In this document: positions 1 to 6,915 of the stretch, piece after piece | Layout: every line of letters begins with the position of its first letter | Position numbering within the stretch: position 1 is the first letter of the stretch | Assembly: GCA_019749855.1 (NCBI GenBank) | Contig: JAIEPI010000030.1 | Coordinates: 1 to 14,629 of the forward strand | Reading direction: 5' to 3' | DNA from: Rickettsiales bacterium | GTDB taxonomy: Bacteria > Pseudomonadota > Alphaproteobacteria > Rickettsiales > UBA998 | DNA length: 14,629 bases | Notes under the pieces: model-generated | Database searches by the model: none | The model's input: only the letters and a program-made list of their open reading frames with translations | Told to the model about the DNA's origin: nothing | Position numbers and translations under genes: made by a program

Positions 1-2
1 CG

Positions 3-1157
3 TTTTTTGCGCCTCTTTTTGCAACAGCCGCCACCACCGATGCGGAAGTACTCAATCGCCGCCTGCCGTGGCTAAACACTATCAATCAGCGGATTTTCCT
101 TAATTTATTGTTTGAAGATTTTTCACTGGGGCAACGCAAGGGCATTCGTAGCAGGTTTGTGGCCAGCCTGGAAAAAGACAAAGTACAGTTCGATACAATT
201 GAGGTTAATCTTGAAGGAGCGTCGATTCGTGGTGTGGCGAGTTTTAATCAGAAGGATGATTTGCCCTTACTAACGACTCAGTTGCACGTCTCAGATTACA
301 ATCTTAACTCGCTGTTTGGTACGGGGCATATTCAACATCCGGTGCCGCGCGGCAATATGGTTCCGGTATGGTCGTCGCAGCCATGGGAAACAAGCTTCCT
401 GCGCGGATATGATAGCAAAATGTCCATACAGATTGATCGTGCCACGCATGATAGTTTTTCTGCTAAAAACCTAAGCTTTGAGGCGGAATCCACGAACGGT
501 GAATGGAGTATTGAAAACATCAAGGCAGATATGTGGGGCGGAACACTGCAAAGCAACGTGCATCTGGATGTCAGCTCGGTGCCGACTTTCACCACAAGTT
601 TTTATCTGACAAACATACGTCTTGAGGCATTTCTCAAAAGCCTGGCAGGGTTCGAGGGGCTGCAAGGCTTGTCGAGTCTGAGCGCTGAAATTTCCAGTAG
701 TGGTATCAGTGCCGCTGATTTTGTTAAAAATGCGAATGGTTCGGTTGCATTCAAGGGGCGCGATATTCTCCTGCAGGGTTTTGATCTGGCGTCTCTGGTG
801 CAAACGGTTCCAGCGGTGCGCTCAGTCGCGGATGTGGTGAATACAGTGCGTATTGCAACACTGCGCGGTTTTTCGAGCTTCAGCATTGTGGAGGGTGGTT
901 TCTACTTCTCGCAAGGTGCGCTTGGAACGCAGGGCATCACCTTCCGTTCGCGTCATGCGCTGGGCAGTTATGTCGGCTCCATTGACCTAATGCGCTGGAT
1001 TATTCAGGCCGCTATTCAGTTCAAGCTGATCTCTATAGCCACGGATGAATATCCTGCCGTGACCGTCACTCTGAAGGACTCGCTGGATCAGCCGATCATT
1101 GATCTCGACGCGCGTTCGCTGGAGGCATGGGTGGCACGGCAGAAACTAATCCAATAA
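3..1157 (+). CDS. AsmA family protein, C-terminal part (5' end outside window)
   Basis: The frame is open from the left edge of the window, so this is the 3' part of a longer gene. The TTG at 108 is an internal Leu, not a start. About 384 residues are visible. The C-terminal third has the typical AsmA pattern: a GSVAFKGRDILLQGFDLASL segment (family: G-x-a-x-i-x-D-G-x-i-x-G-i-D-L), a GGFYFSQGAL strand, a GSYVGSIDL strand and a closing V-T-V-T-L-K-D-S-L-D-Q-P segment. AsmA-like proteins are inner-membrane-anchored and have long periplasmic beta-rich repeats. They are linked to phospholipid transport and outer-membrane homeostasis. The N-terminal membrane anchor would lie outside the window. A 54-bp gap separates the gene from the next one on the same strand, so co-transcription is possible. 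The family assignment is fairly firm; the specific role is not visible. Confidence 0.75.
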   Translation, partial: FFAPLFATAATTDAEVLNRRLPWLNTINQRIFLNLLFEDFSLGQRKGIRSRFVASLEKDKVQFDTIEVNLEGASIRGVASFNQKDDLPLLTTQLHVSDYNLNSLFGTGHIQHPVPRGNMVPVWSSQPWETSFLRGYDSKMSIQIDRATHDSFSAKNLSFEAESTNGEWSIENIKADMWGGTLQSNVHLDVSSVPTFTTSFYLTNIRLEAFLKSLAGFEGLQGLSSLSAEISSSGISAADFVKNANGSVAFKGRDILLQGFDLASLVQTVPAVRSVADVVNTVRIATLRGFSSFSIVEGGFYFSQGALGTQGITFRSRHALGSYVGSIDLMRWIIQAAIQFKLISIATDEYPAVTVTLKDSLDQPIIDLDARSLEAWVARQKLIQ

Positions 1158-1175
1158 TCTGCAGCGTGTTTTTTT
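1139..1175 (+). terminator. weak possible intrinsic terminator after the AsmA gene
   Basis: A 5-bp inverted repeat, GCAGA at 1139-1143 and TCTGC at 1158-1162, has a 14-nt loop that holds the stop codon. It is followed after 6 nt by a run of seven T (1169-1175). The stem is short, so termination is uncertain and read-through into the next gene is likely. Confidence 0.25.
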
Positions 1176-1211
1176 GTATTGTGATGCGTTGAAGTTGCAC
1201 TAAAAGTTTAA

Positions 1212-2552
1212 ATGCGTCATTTTGAATGGGCATATTGCGGTGTGCGCGTGCAGCATCTTGGAAAGCAGTTGACGGATATGATTAAAATTACATCGACTGG
1301 AGCTGAAGCAAAGCTTGTGGAACGGCTGGGAGCCCTCGATAGTGAAGGGGATGGATGGTCGGCTGTCTATTTTGCTTTTGATCGCTTGCTTGAGCATTAT
1401 CGCAGTGATTATCAAATCAAAATCGCCCTGAATCTGCTGAAGGATCTCCTCAAGGATTATGAGGGGCATCTGTATTTATGCAAAGACAGCACCATTTTTC
1501 TTTTGGTTCAATCGGCTCCTAAACAACTGTTAGACAAAGTGATCTTTCAGTTGCGTTATCTTTTTATGGATGACCCGCTGGCTTATTCGCCGGACGGGGA
1601 AGAAAACAAAGAATTCTGTCAGGTTTTCGATGCCATCGAAGATGCCGAATTAATGGGGCAGCGTGCTCGTCAGAAAATGTTGCAGGAGGGACGATCCTCG
1701 CGGGGTGCCGCCGTTGTCACCGGCGCTGCACAAAGCGCTCCCGCTGAAAAGGCGACTTCCATCATTACGCATGTGAAGGAACTGGCCAAGCAGTCGTCAA
1801 TCAAACTGTTTAATGCCACGAGTCTTGCCTCGATTGAGAAGGATCTCTCGCGCGCAGATTTAAGCATTGTCATGCGCCGTCAGCCTATTTGTGCTGCCAT
1901 TCCTGATATGACCGTGCGTCGTGTCTTTGATGAGTTGTACATCAACATTGCGCATTTGCGTCAGATGATGAAGCTCGATGTTGATCTGCTGAGCAATCGC
2001 TGGCTCTTTAAATACCTGACAGAGTTGCTGGATGAGCGGATGCTGCATCTGATTCGTCTGGCTCCCACACGTTATCTGGAGCATCCGGTCAGCCTGAATC
2101 TGAATGTACGTTCCCTGATGTCTGATTTCTTCTATGAATTTGATGCATCGGTGAATCCCTCCGTGAAGGTCTCGGTGGTGATCGAGATTCAGATTTCCGA
2201 TGTTTTCGAGGACATGCGAGGATTCCTGATTGCGCGGGATGCGGTGCAGAAGATGGGCTATCGTGTCTGTCTGGATGGCTTGAGTGATATCAGCTTCTCA
2301 CAGATTGACCGCGAGGCGCTGGGTTTTGATCTGGTAAAACTGCAATGGAATGCGGACATTGCCGCTGATTTGCAAAGTCCGGCCAATAAACGTATCTCGA
2401 ATGCGATTCGTCGCTGCGGCCCCAACCGCGTTATTCTCACCCGTTGTGATAATCGAAAAGCGGTGGATTACGGTCAGGCGATGGGCGTATCTCTCTTTCA
2501 GGGGCGCTACCTTGATAAATTGATGAATCCACTGGCTAAAGTCGAGAACTAG
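1212..2552 (+). CDS. degenerate EAL-domain protein, probably catalytically inactive
   Basis: A 446-residue soluble protein. Residues from about 220 to 440 follow the EAL phosphodiesterase fold, but most of the catalytic signature is changed. The opening RRQPI matches the family Y-Q-P-I. The EAL motif itself reads ELY (241-243). LNLNVRSL matches the I-N-x-S strand, VVIEIQ keeps one conserved Glu (E325), and DDFG is replaced by LDGL (D355). K-I-D reads KLQ, A-E-G-V-E-T reads ILTRCDN, and Q-G-Y reads QGR (Q430). Several metal-binding acidic residues are therefore missing, and hydrolysis of cyclic di-GMP is unlikely. A role in ligand binding or as an adaptor is my inference. The first 150 residues hold a separate alpha/beta region of unknown family, perhaps a decayed GGDEF-like fold. 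The start is unsure: ATG at 1212 has no clear ribosome site, and ATG at 1278 follows GGAAAG (1260-1265). The next gene begins 3 nt after the stop, which suggests translational coupling. Confidence 0.65.
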   Translation: MRHFEWAYCGVRVQHLGKQLTDMIKITSTGAEAKLVERLGALDSEGDGWSAVYFAFDRLLEHYRSDYQIKIALNLLKDLLKDYEGHLYLCKDSTIFLLVQSAPKQLLDKVIFQLRYLFMDDPLAYSPDGEENKEFCQVFDAIEDAELMGQRARQKMLQEGRSSRGAAVVTGAAQSAPAEKATSIITHVKELAKQSSIKLFNATSLASIEKDLSRADLSIVMRRQPICAAIPDMTVRRVFDELYINIAHLRQMMKLDVDLLSNRWLFKYLTELLDERMLHLIRLAPTRYLEHPVSLNLNVRSLMSDFFYEFDASVNPSVKVSVVIEIQISDVFEDMRGFLIARDAVQKMGYRVCLDGLSDISFSQIDREALGFDLVKLQWNADIAADLQSPANKRISNAIRRCGPNRVILTRCDNRKAVDYGQAMGVSLFQGRYLDKLMNPLAKVEN

Positions 2553-2555
2553 ACA

Positions 2556-3404
2556 ATGGATTGGGGTTATGTGGTGGGCAGCAGCATCGTGATGACGGTG
2601 CTGGGTTTATCCGTTGGAAATTTTGCCACCTCACTCACCTACCGTTTGCCACGCGGCTTGAAAATCGCCAATGACCCGCCTTACTGTGACGCGTGTCGCA
2701 CCTATCTCGCCACGCGCGATATGTTCCCATTCATCTCATGGGTTATCAATCGTGCACGCTGCCGTTTCTGTGGTGCGCCGGTGCCTGCGCTCTATGCGTT
2801 TGTGGAGCTGGGCTGCGCGTTGTTGTTCAATGTGGCATGGTTTGTCTTCTGGCCTCGGGCGGTGGATGCGTTTCTGGTGACGCTGGCGCTCGGGGTGTTT
2901 TCCATCACGCTGATCTCGCTGCATGTGGCGGAGAAGCGTTTATTCACACTGATTATGGTGCTGGTTGCTGGATTGGGCGCGGTCTATCGCGTGCTGTTTG
3001 ATGGCGGTGTCATGGGCTTCGCGGTGAGCAGTTACCTTGGCTTCATGGCGGGTATAATGGTATGGGGACTGCATTGCCTGATGGCGCGGCGACGCGTCGC
3101 TTTTCCAAGCTATGTCATCATGATGGGCGTTGCGGGACTATGCGTTGGCAAGTTGCTTTTGCTGCCGTTATTTATGCTATCCTTCGTCTTAAGTCTCATG
3201 GTGTGGGTCTTGGGTCGCTGTAGTCAGGCGATACGTGGCAGTGAGTTCATCATTGCGATCAATCTGGCGTTAATCCTGCTGGTGCTTTACCCGCAGCTGA
3301 GGACTCTCACTCATGATTACAGTGGCTGCCGCACTATCATTTGCGAGGTGCCTCGTGGCTGTCAGGTGGTTATCGTCAGTGATTGCAACGCAGCGTTGCC
3401 TTAG
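2556..3404 (+). CDS. prepilin peptidase (PilD/GspO)-like membrane protein lacking both catalytic aspartates
   Basis: A 282-residue polytopic membrane protein. The N-terminal domain is clearly of the type IV prepilin peptidase type: a first membrane helix ending in G-N-F-x-x-S-L-T-Y-R-L-P-R-G, then two Cys pairs C44/C47 and C69/C72 that fit the zinc-binding module, and the P-x-P-x-x-Y-x-x-V-E-L segment. In active enzymes the peptidase aspartates sit in an I-D motif and a G-D-x-K motif. The aligned positions here read SLHVAEKRLF (121-130), with H123 at the first Asp, and CVGKLL (196-201), with V197 at the second. Both appear lost, so leader cleavage is doubtful. About six further hydrophobic helices are present. 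The tail (about residues 250-282) is Cys-rich and unlike the family. The gene directly follows the EAL-like gene, so the two probably form one unit. No pilin genes are in the window. Confidence 0.7.
   Translation: MDWGYVVGSSIVMTVLGLSVGNFATSLTYRLPRGLKIANDPPYCDACRTYLATRDMFPFISWVINRARCRFCGAPVPALYAFVELGCALLFNVAWFVFWPRAVDAFLVTLALGVFSITLISLHVAEKRLFTLIMVLVAGLGAVYRVLFDGGVMGFAVSSYLGFMAGIMVWGLHCLMARRRVAFPSYVIMMGVAGLCVGKLLLLPLFMLSFVLSLMVWVLGRCSQAIRGSEFIIAINLALILLVLYPQLRTLTHDYSGCRTIICEVPRGCQVVIVSDCNAALP
3385..3399. terminator. hairpin between convergent genes, possible terminator
   Basis: GCAACG at 3385-3390 and CGTTGC at 3394-3399 form a perfect 6-bp stem with a CAG loop. The hairpin lies in the last codons of the prepilin-peptidase-like gene and about 25 nt past the glmS stop on the other strand. 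Neither side has a good T tract, so a terminator role is only possible. Confidence 0.3.
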
Positions 3405-3433
3405 CGTTTATTCCACCTCAGCGTTTATTCCAC
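3400..3433. repeat. 17-bp tandem duplication over the ends of two convergent genes
   Basis: Positions 3400-3416 and 3417-3433 match at 16 of 17 bases; the shared core is AGCGTTTATTCCAC. The right copy carries the real stop of glmS (TAA on the minus strand at 3425-3427). The left copy repeats the same Val-Glu-stop coding segment downstream and holds the stop of the prepilin-peptidase-like gene (TAG at 3402-3404). It looks like a recent slippage or duplication event. Confidence 0.9.
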
Positions 3434-5248
3434 TGTCACCGATTTGGCGAGATTGCGCGGCTGATCGACGTCGGTGCCTTTGTGAACCGCAACATAGTAG
3501 GCAAGAAGCTGCGCAGGGATGGCATAGACCATCGGTGAGAGGATGTCAGGGCAATCAGGCAGGGTGATCACGTGGCGGCATAGGCTGCGAAGCTCCTCAG
3601 CCCCTTGCGCATTGCTGAGTAAAACAATTCTTCCGCCTCGCGCGGCGGTTTCCTGAAGGTTAGACGCCGTTTTCTCGAATAACGCATCATGCGGTGCAAA
3701 CACCACCACCGGCACCGATTCATCGATCAGGGCGATCGGGCCATGCTTCAGTTCACCCGCCGCATAACCTTCGGCGTGGATGTAGGAAATCTCTTTCATT
3801 TTGAGCGCACCTTCACTGGCAATCGCGAAGCTGGTGCCGCGTCCAATAAACAGCATGTCTTTGGCGGCGCTGATTTCCTTTGCCGTTTGTTGCAAGGTAT
3901 CCGCCGTGCCCAGCGCCCGCTCAATCCACTGCGGCAACTGCGCGACGTCTTTGGCCATTTCGGCTGTTTCCTGCGCACTCAACACCCCTCGTATGCCACC
4001 CAGCGCGATCGTCAGAGCGAGCAAAGCGGTGAGCTGCGTGGTGAAGGCCTTGGTGGAGGCGACGCCAATCTCCGGCCCTGCCATGGTGGCCAGCACGCTA
4101 TTGGCTTCCCGTGCCATGCTGCTGGTTGGGACATTCACCAGCGCGAGCGTGTGCTGACCCACGGATTGGGCATATCGCATCGCCGCGAGCGTATCGGCTG
4201 TTTCACCGGATTGTGAGATGAAAATAGCCAGCCCGCCTTCGGGCATGATCGGTTTGCGGTAGCGAAACTCCGAGGCAATCTCGATGGAGGTGGGCACACG
4301 GGCGATCTGCTCCAGCCAATAGCGAGCGACCTGCGCCGCATAAAAGGACGTGCCACACGCGACCAACGTCACGCGGGAAGTGTGGCCCAGCGCATCTTTC
4401 AATGCCGGAAAATGAAAACCCTGCGACGCATCGCCACGGTAGGCGTCCAGCGTGCGCGTGATCGCTTTTGGCTGCTCAAAAATCTCTTTGAGCATAAAAT
4501 GCGCATACTCGCCTTTATCGGCATGCGCCGCGTCCTTCTCCAGTGGCATAGAGGTTCGCTTGACCGGCTGACCGTGATGATTAAAAATCTGCACCGCGTC
4601 GGGGCGAAGCACCACCATGTCGCCTTCCTCAAGATAGGCGATTTTTTGACAAAAGGGACTCAGCGCCAGCGCGTCTGAGCCAAGTAGCATTGCATCCGGC
4701 GCATAGCCAACCGCCAGTGGCGAGCCGCGACGCGCGCCAATCAGCAGTGAGGGATCATCGGCAAAAAGAATGGCGAGCGCAAACGCACCTTGCAAACGGG
4801 CGAGTGTTTTTTCAACGGCTTCTTCTGGCGTAAATTTCTGGCTGAGGTAATCCGTGATCAGTAACGGAATCACTTCGGTATCCGTATCACTATGAAAGCG
4901 ATAGCCCTTGCTGGATAATTCCTCACGCAGCAGCGCATGATTCTCAATGATACCGTTGTGAACCACCGCCACGCGGGAGCTTGCATGCGGATGTGCGTTA
5001 GCCTCGGTCGGCGCGCCATGGGTAGCCCATCGCGTGTGTCCGATGCCGCTTTGGCCTGAGAAATGCTTTTCTGCCACGCGTGCTTCGAGCTGACTAATTT
5101 TACCAATCGCACGGCAGATATTCAGTCCGTCGGCTTGCGCTATGGCGATGCCGGAGGAATCATAACCGCGATACTCCAGGCGCTTTAGCCCTGAAATCAG
5201 CGTTATCTCTGGATGCGCGCCACCGGTGATGGCAATGATTCCGCACAT
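3425..5248 (-). CDS. glmS: glutamine--fructose-6-phosphate aminotransferase (isomerizing)
   Basis: Makes glucosamine 6-phosphate from fructose 6-phosphate and glutamine in the cytoplasm, the first step towards UDP-GlcNAc for peptidoglycan and lipopolysaccharide. The protein has 607 residues, the normal length. The start is set by the family: the protein must begin MCGI so that Cys becomes the N-terminal nucleophile of the glutaminase domain, which gives ATG at 5248 rather than the longer frame from 5299. AAGGGA lies just upstream as ribosome site. Glutaminase motifs visible are GYDSSGIA, HTRWATHG and NGIIENH. Two SIS sugar-isomerase domains follow, with CGTSFYAA, ISQSGETADT and STKAFTTQ in the first and GRGTSFAIASEGALKMKE, HAEGYAAGELKHGPIALI in the second. 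It ends DQPRNLAKSVTVE, as the family does. The gene stands alone on its strand, with no glmU or glmM nearby, and no glmS ribozyme-like leader is apparent in the short upstream region. Confidence 0.97.
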   Translation of the reverse strand: MCGIIAITGGAHPEITLISGLKRLEYRGYDSSGIAIAQADGLNICRAIGKISQLEARVAEKHFSGQSGIGHTRWATHGAPTEANAHPHASSRVAVVHNGIIENHALLREELSSKGYRFHSDTDTEVIPLLITDYLSQKFTPEEAVEKTLARLQGAFALAILFADDPSLLIGARRGSPLAVGYAPDAMLLGSDALALSPFCQKIAYLEEGDMVVLRPDAVQIFNHHGQPVKRTSMPLEKDAAHADKGEYAHFMLKEIFEQPKAITRTLDAYRGDASQGFHFPALKDALGHTSRVTLVACGTSFYAAQVARYWLEQIARVPTSIEIASEFRYRKPIMPEGGLAIFISQSGETADTLAAMRYAQSVGQHTLALVNVPTSSMAREANSVLATMAGPEIGVASTKAFTTQLTALLALTIALGGIRGVLSAQETAEMAKDVAQLPQWIERALGTADTLQQTAKEISAAKDMLFIGRGTSFAIASEGALKMKEISYIHAEGYAAGELKHGPIALIDESVPVVVFAPHDALFEKTASNLQETAARGGRIVLLSNAQGAEELRSLCRHVITLPDCPDILSPMVYAIPAQLLAYYVAVHKGTDVDQPRNLAKSVTVE

Positions 5249-5272
5249 GGCATTCCCTTTTATTTTATTCGC

Positions 5273-5301
5273 AACATAACGCCCGCAACCTGCTTTCACA
5301 A
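5273..5301 (-). promoter_or_regulatory. possible glmS promoter
   Basis: On the minus strand, TTGTGA (5301-5296) and TATGTT (5278-5273) are separated by 17 nt, each matching the sigma-70 consensus at four of six bases. The start codon would lie about 25 nt past the -10 box, leaving a short leader. This rests on pattern matching only. Confidence 0.3.
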
Positions 5302-5353
5302 ATCACAGTTCACGACAGTTTGATATACGCTAAGCTTACTCAAATGAAAGGCA

Positions 5354-5378
5354 TTTTTATCACGATGGTGATGAAAAA
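5354..5378. promoter_or_regulatory. imperfect dyad in the glmS / LuxI-like divergent region
   Basis: TTTTTATCAC (5354-5363) and GTGATGAAAAA (5368-5378) form an inverted repeat around GATG with one bulged base. The A/T-flanked symmetry would suit an operator or a small bidirectional hairpin. No known regulator motif is recognised. Confidence 0.3.
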
Positions 5379-5383
5379 CATGG

Positions 5384-5398
5384 ATGCAAATACTGCAT
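5384..5398. promoter_or_regulatory. short dyad ATGCA-N5-TGCAT upstream of the LuxI-like gene
   Basis: A perfect 5-bp inverted repeat with a 5-nt spacer, 76 nt before the start of the LuxI-like gene. Its size suits a dimeric regulator site, but it does not match the classic lux box, and 5-bp arms occur by chance. Confidence 0.2.
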
Positions 5399-5473
5399 GA
5401 AAATACATACTTCCGTGATGATGTGCTGAGTGATAGCGTGTTGGGAGATATGTCGTAGCCAGACGGGTGCCAT

Positions 5474-6202
5474 ATGAGCAAACAGGATTCAGTCCTCTTC
5501 ACTGCCCCCTTCACTGCCCCCTTCACTGATTGCGATCAAGTGTTGGCGCTTGAGCGGCGCTTTTCTCGCCTTAGTAAGCCGTCGTCTGCTGATAATATCG
5601 TGTTTGAATTTACTAATGATCCGGCGCTGCTGGCGCAGTATTTTATGCTACGCGGTGGCACGTCTCGCACGGTGCAAAATGATGCTTTTGATTCTCGCAG
5701 TCACATCCTGATCCTTCGTAAGGAGCGTCTTTGTGTTGGCGGTGTTCGTCTGACGCTGCGCTCGCCGCGCATGTCATTTCCACTGCCGATGGAAGTGGCA
5801 GGTGTGTCGTTGCGTGATGCGTTTCCAGAGTTTTCGTTGCCCTATGTGACCTATGGCGAACTGACGGGGCAGGCGTTTTTAAACGAATATCAAGGCCTCG
5901 ACTATCAAATGATGGTGCACGAGCATGTGCGTCGTAAGGCGTTAGCGGTGGGTATGGAGTATGTTTTTATGCGAAGCTCAAAATCTCAGGCACGTCATAT
6001 GCAGGAGGCCGTGCGTCATTTGCGTGATGACCAGATTGTGTTAATGGACATAAAATTGCCGTTTGATGAAATAAACGAAGAAACTCAGAAGTATGTTTCT
6101 TATATTCATTTTGCCCATACAAAACCTCAACATCCTCAGAAAATGACAGATATTCCCGCATCACGTCGCAAGCTTTCGGCGTGGCAGCTCAATAATGCTT
6201 AA
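5474..6202 (+). CDS. GNAT-fold protein, divergent LuxI (autoinducer synthase)-like
   Basis: A 242-residue soluble protein. Residues 45-140 follow the layout of acyl-homoserine-lactone synthases: L-R at 59-60 at the end of the first helix, QNDAFD (68-73; D70 and D73 match the conserved acidic pair), a strand, then VGGVRL (88-93, with R92 matching a conserved Arg), a proline-rich turn, and YGEL (127-130; E129 matches the conserved Glu of W-E-L-S-R). The following conserved Arg is replaced, since TG follows where S-R is expected, and the first acidic residue of the E-x-D-x-x-D set is also missing. The substrate therefore may not be an acyl-homoserine lactone. The family places such enzymes in the cytoplasm, using acyl-ACP or acyl-CoA. 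The C-terminal 100 residues are unassigned. The N-terminus contains a FTAP repeat caused by a DNA tandem repeat. ATG 5474 has only a weak ribosome site. The gene is divergent from glmS, and no LuxR gene is in the window. Confidence 0.55.
   Translation: MSKQDSVLFTAPFTAPFTDCDQVLALERRFSRLSKPSSADNIVFEFTNDPALLAQYFMLRGGTSRTVQNDAFDSRSHILILRKERLCVGGVRLTLRSPRMSFPLPMEVAGVSLRDAFPEFSLPYVTYGELTGQAFLNEYQGLDYQMMVHEHVRRKALAVGMEYVFMRSSKSQARHMQEAVRHLRDDQIVLMDIKLPFDEINEETQKYVSYIHFAHTKPQHPQKMTDIPASRRKLSAWQLNNA
5497..5528. repeat. 12-bp tandem repeat inside the start of the LuxI-like gene
   Basis: The unit CTTCACTGCCCC occurs at 5497-5508 and 5509-5520, with a third partial copy (8 bases) at 5521-5528. It encodes FTAP-FTAP-FT. 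Because the unit is a multiple of three, changes in copy number keep the reading frame and only alter the N-terminal tail, ahead of the predicted catalytic domain. Confidence 0.9.
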
Positions 6203-6227
6203 CATTTAAATAAATTTTAATCTTTCT

Positions 6228-6256
6228 GCGTCATAACATCAGGCATTACTTATAAA
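6228..6256 (+). promoter_or_regulatory. weak possible promoter before the YfiR-like gene
   Basis: TATAAA at 6251-6256 is a good -10 candidate. The hexamer 17 nt upstream, GCGTCA (6228-6233), matches the -35 consensus at only three bases. The 134 bp between the LuxI-like stop and this gene show no clear terminator, so read-through from upstream is equally possible. Confidence 0.2.
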
Positions 6257-6336
6257 CGGGTCTTTCTCGTGTGCCTCACTACGATGAACCTTTACAGCAC
6301 CGACCCTAAACGCGTCGTTTGCAGGATTTGGCCGCG

Positions 6337-6915
6337 ATGAAGATGCGCTGGCGATCTGCTTATCAGCGTCTGGCGCTTGCCTATTTGATGGTATGTATGC
6401 CTGCCGGATTATTGGCAGATGTCCAATCGAATCTGAGTGCCATGAAGGCACACATGATCTTTAATTTTCCGGCAGTGATTGAGTGGCCGCATGAAATAAA
6501 GCGCCACGTCCAAACCACTCGCCTCTGTGCACTGGGTAGCCATGGTGCGGTGATGCAGGAGGTGAAGAGGTTGATGATGGGGCAGGTTGGCAGTCACGCC
6601 ACACTCAATCCTGAGGCAACTAAAGACTCAGTGTCCGAGTGTGATATATTGTTTGTAGCCGCTGAAAACGAAGCTTATTTTCTCACCCTACGTCATCGGC
6701 TCTCCGCACTTGCCGTACTCACTATTGGTGAGGGTGAGGCGTTCATTCGTAGTGGCGGAATGATTGCATTTGCAGATGCGGATGCTCCCATTCCAACAAA
6801 GCCAAAAAATCAGGTGGGATTTTATATCAATCCGCGCTTGATTGAAGCGCGAAAACTCCGCTTCGATCCCATGCTGCTTGAGCTGGCTGATCGCATCATT
6901 GAGGTGGCGCCATGA
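6337..6915 (+). CDS. YfiR/DUF4154 family periplasmic protein
   Basis: A 192-residue exported protein. The chosen start is ATG 6337, which gives a normal signal peptide (Lys/Arg-rich start, hydrophobic ALAYLMVCMPAGLLA, predicted cut near residue 28). A TTG at 6319 in the same frame would add six residues; AGGA at 6323-6326 supports the ATG. The body follows YfiR: MKAHMIFNFPAVIEWP near residues 36-51, RLCALG (62-67), ECDILFVA (101-108), a LTIGEGEAFIRSGGMIAF stretch, and a GFYINPRLIEARKLRFDPML C-terminal block. C64 and C102 match the first disulfide pair of Pseudomonas YfiR; the second pair is not present. Pseudomonas YfiR holds the membrane diguanylate cyclase YfiN inactive from the periplasm. 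Here the gene overlaps a histidine kinase gene by 4 bp (ATGA), so the kinase is the likely partner. Confidence 0.8.
   Translation: MKMRWRSAYQRLALAYLMVCMPAGLLADVQSNLSAMKAHMIFNFPAVIEWPHEIKRHVQTTRLCALGSHGAVMQEVKRLMMGQVGSHATLNPEATKDSVSECDILFVAAENEAYFLTLRHRLSALAVLTIGEGEAFIRSGGMIAFADADAPIPTKPKNQVGFYINPRLIEARKLRFDPMLLELADRIIEVAP

Noticed and set aside
108..110. TTG as the start of the first gene
   Set aside because: The same frame is open and protein-like back to base 3, so the gene begins outside the window.
3313..3567. 84-residue + strand frame across the convergent junction
   Set aside because: It runs into the conserved 3' end of glmS in antisense and begins inside the prepilin-peptidase-like gene. 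I considered it as a frameshifted tail, but it shows no peptidase motif.
3689..4216. 175-residue + strand frame opposite glmS
   Set aside because: It lies fully antisense to strongly conserved glmS coding sequence and has Arg/Gly/His-rich composition typical of a shadow frame.
5249..5473. glmS ribozyme or riboswitch leader
   Set aside because: The likely leader is very short, and none of the characteristic pseudoknot or conserved core is seen. The ribozyme is known mainly from Gram-positive bacteria.
5296..5526. 76-residue minus-strand frame running from the LuxI-like gene start across the intergenic region
   Set aside because: It begins at a GTG inside the 12-bp tandem repeat, has no convincing ribosome site of its own, resembles no family and ends in the glmS upstream region. 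It is probably spurious.
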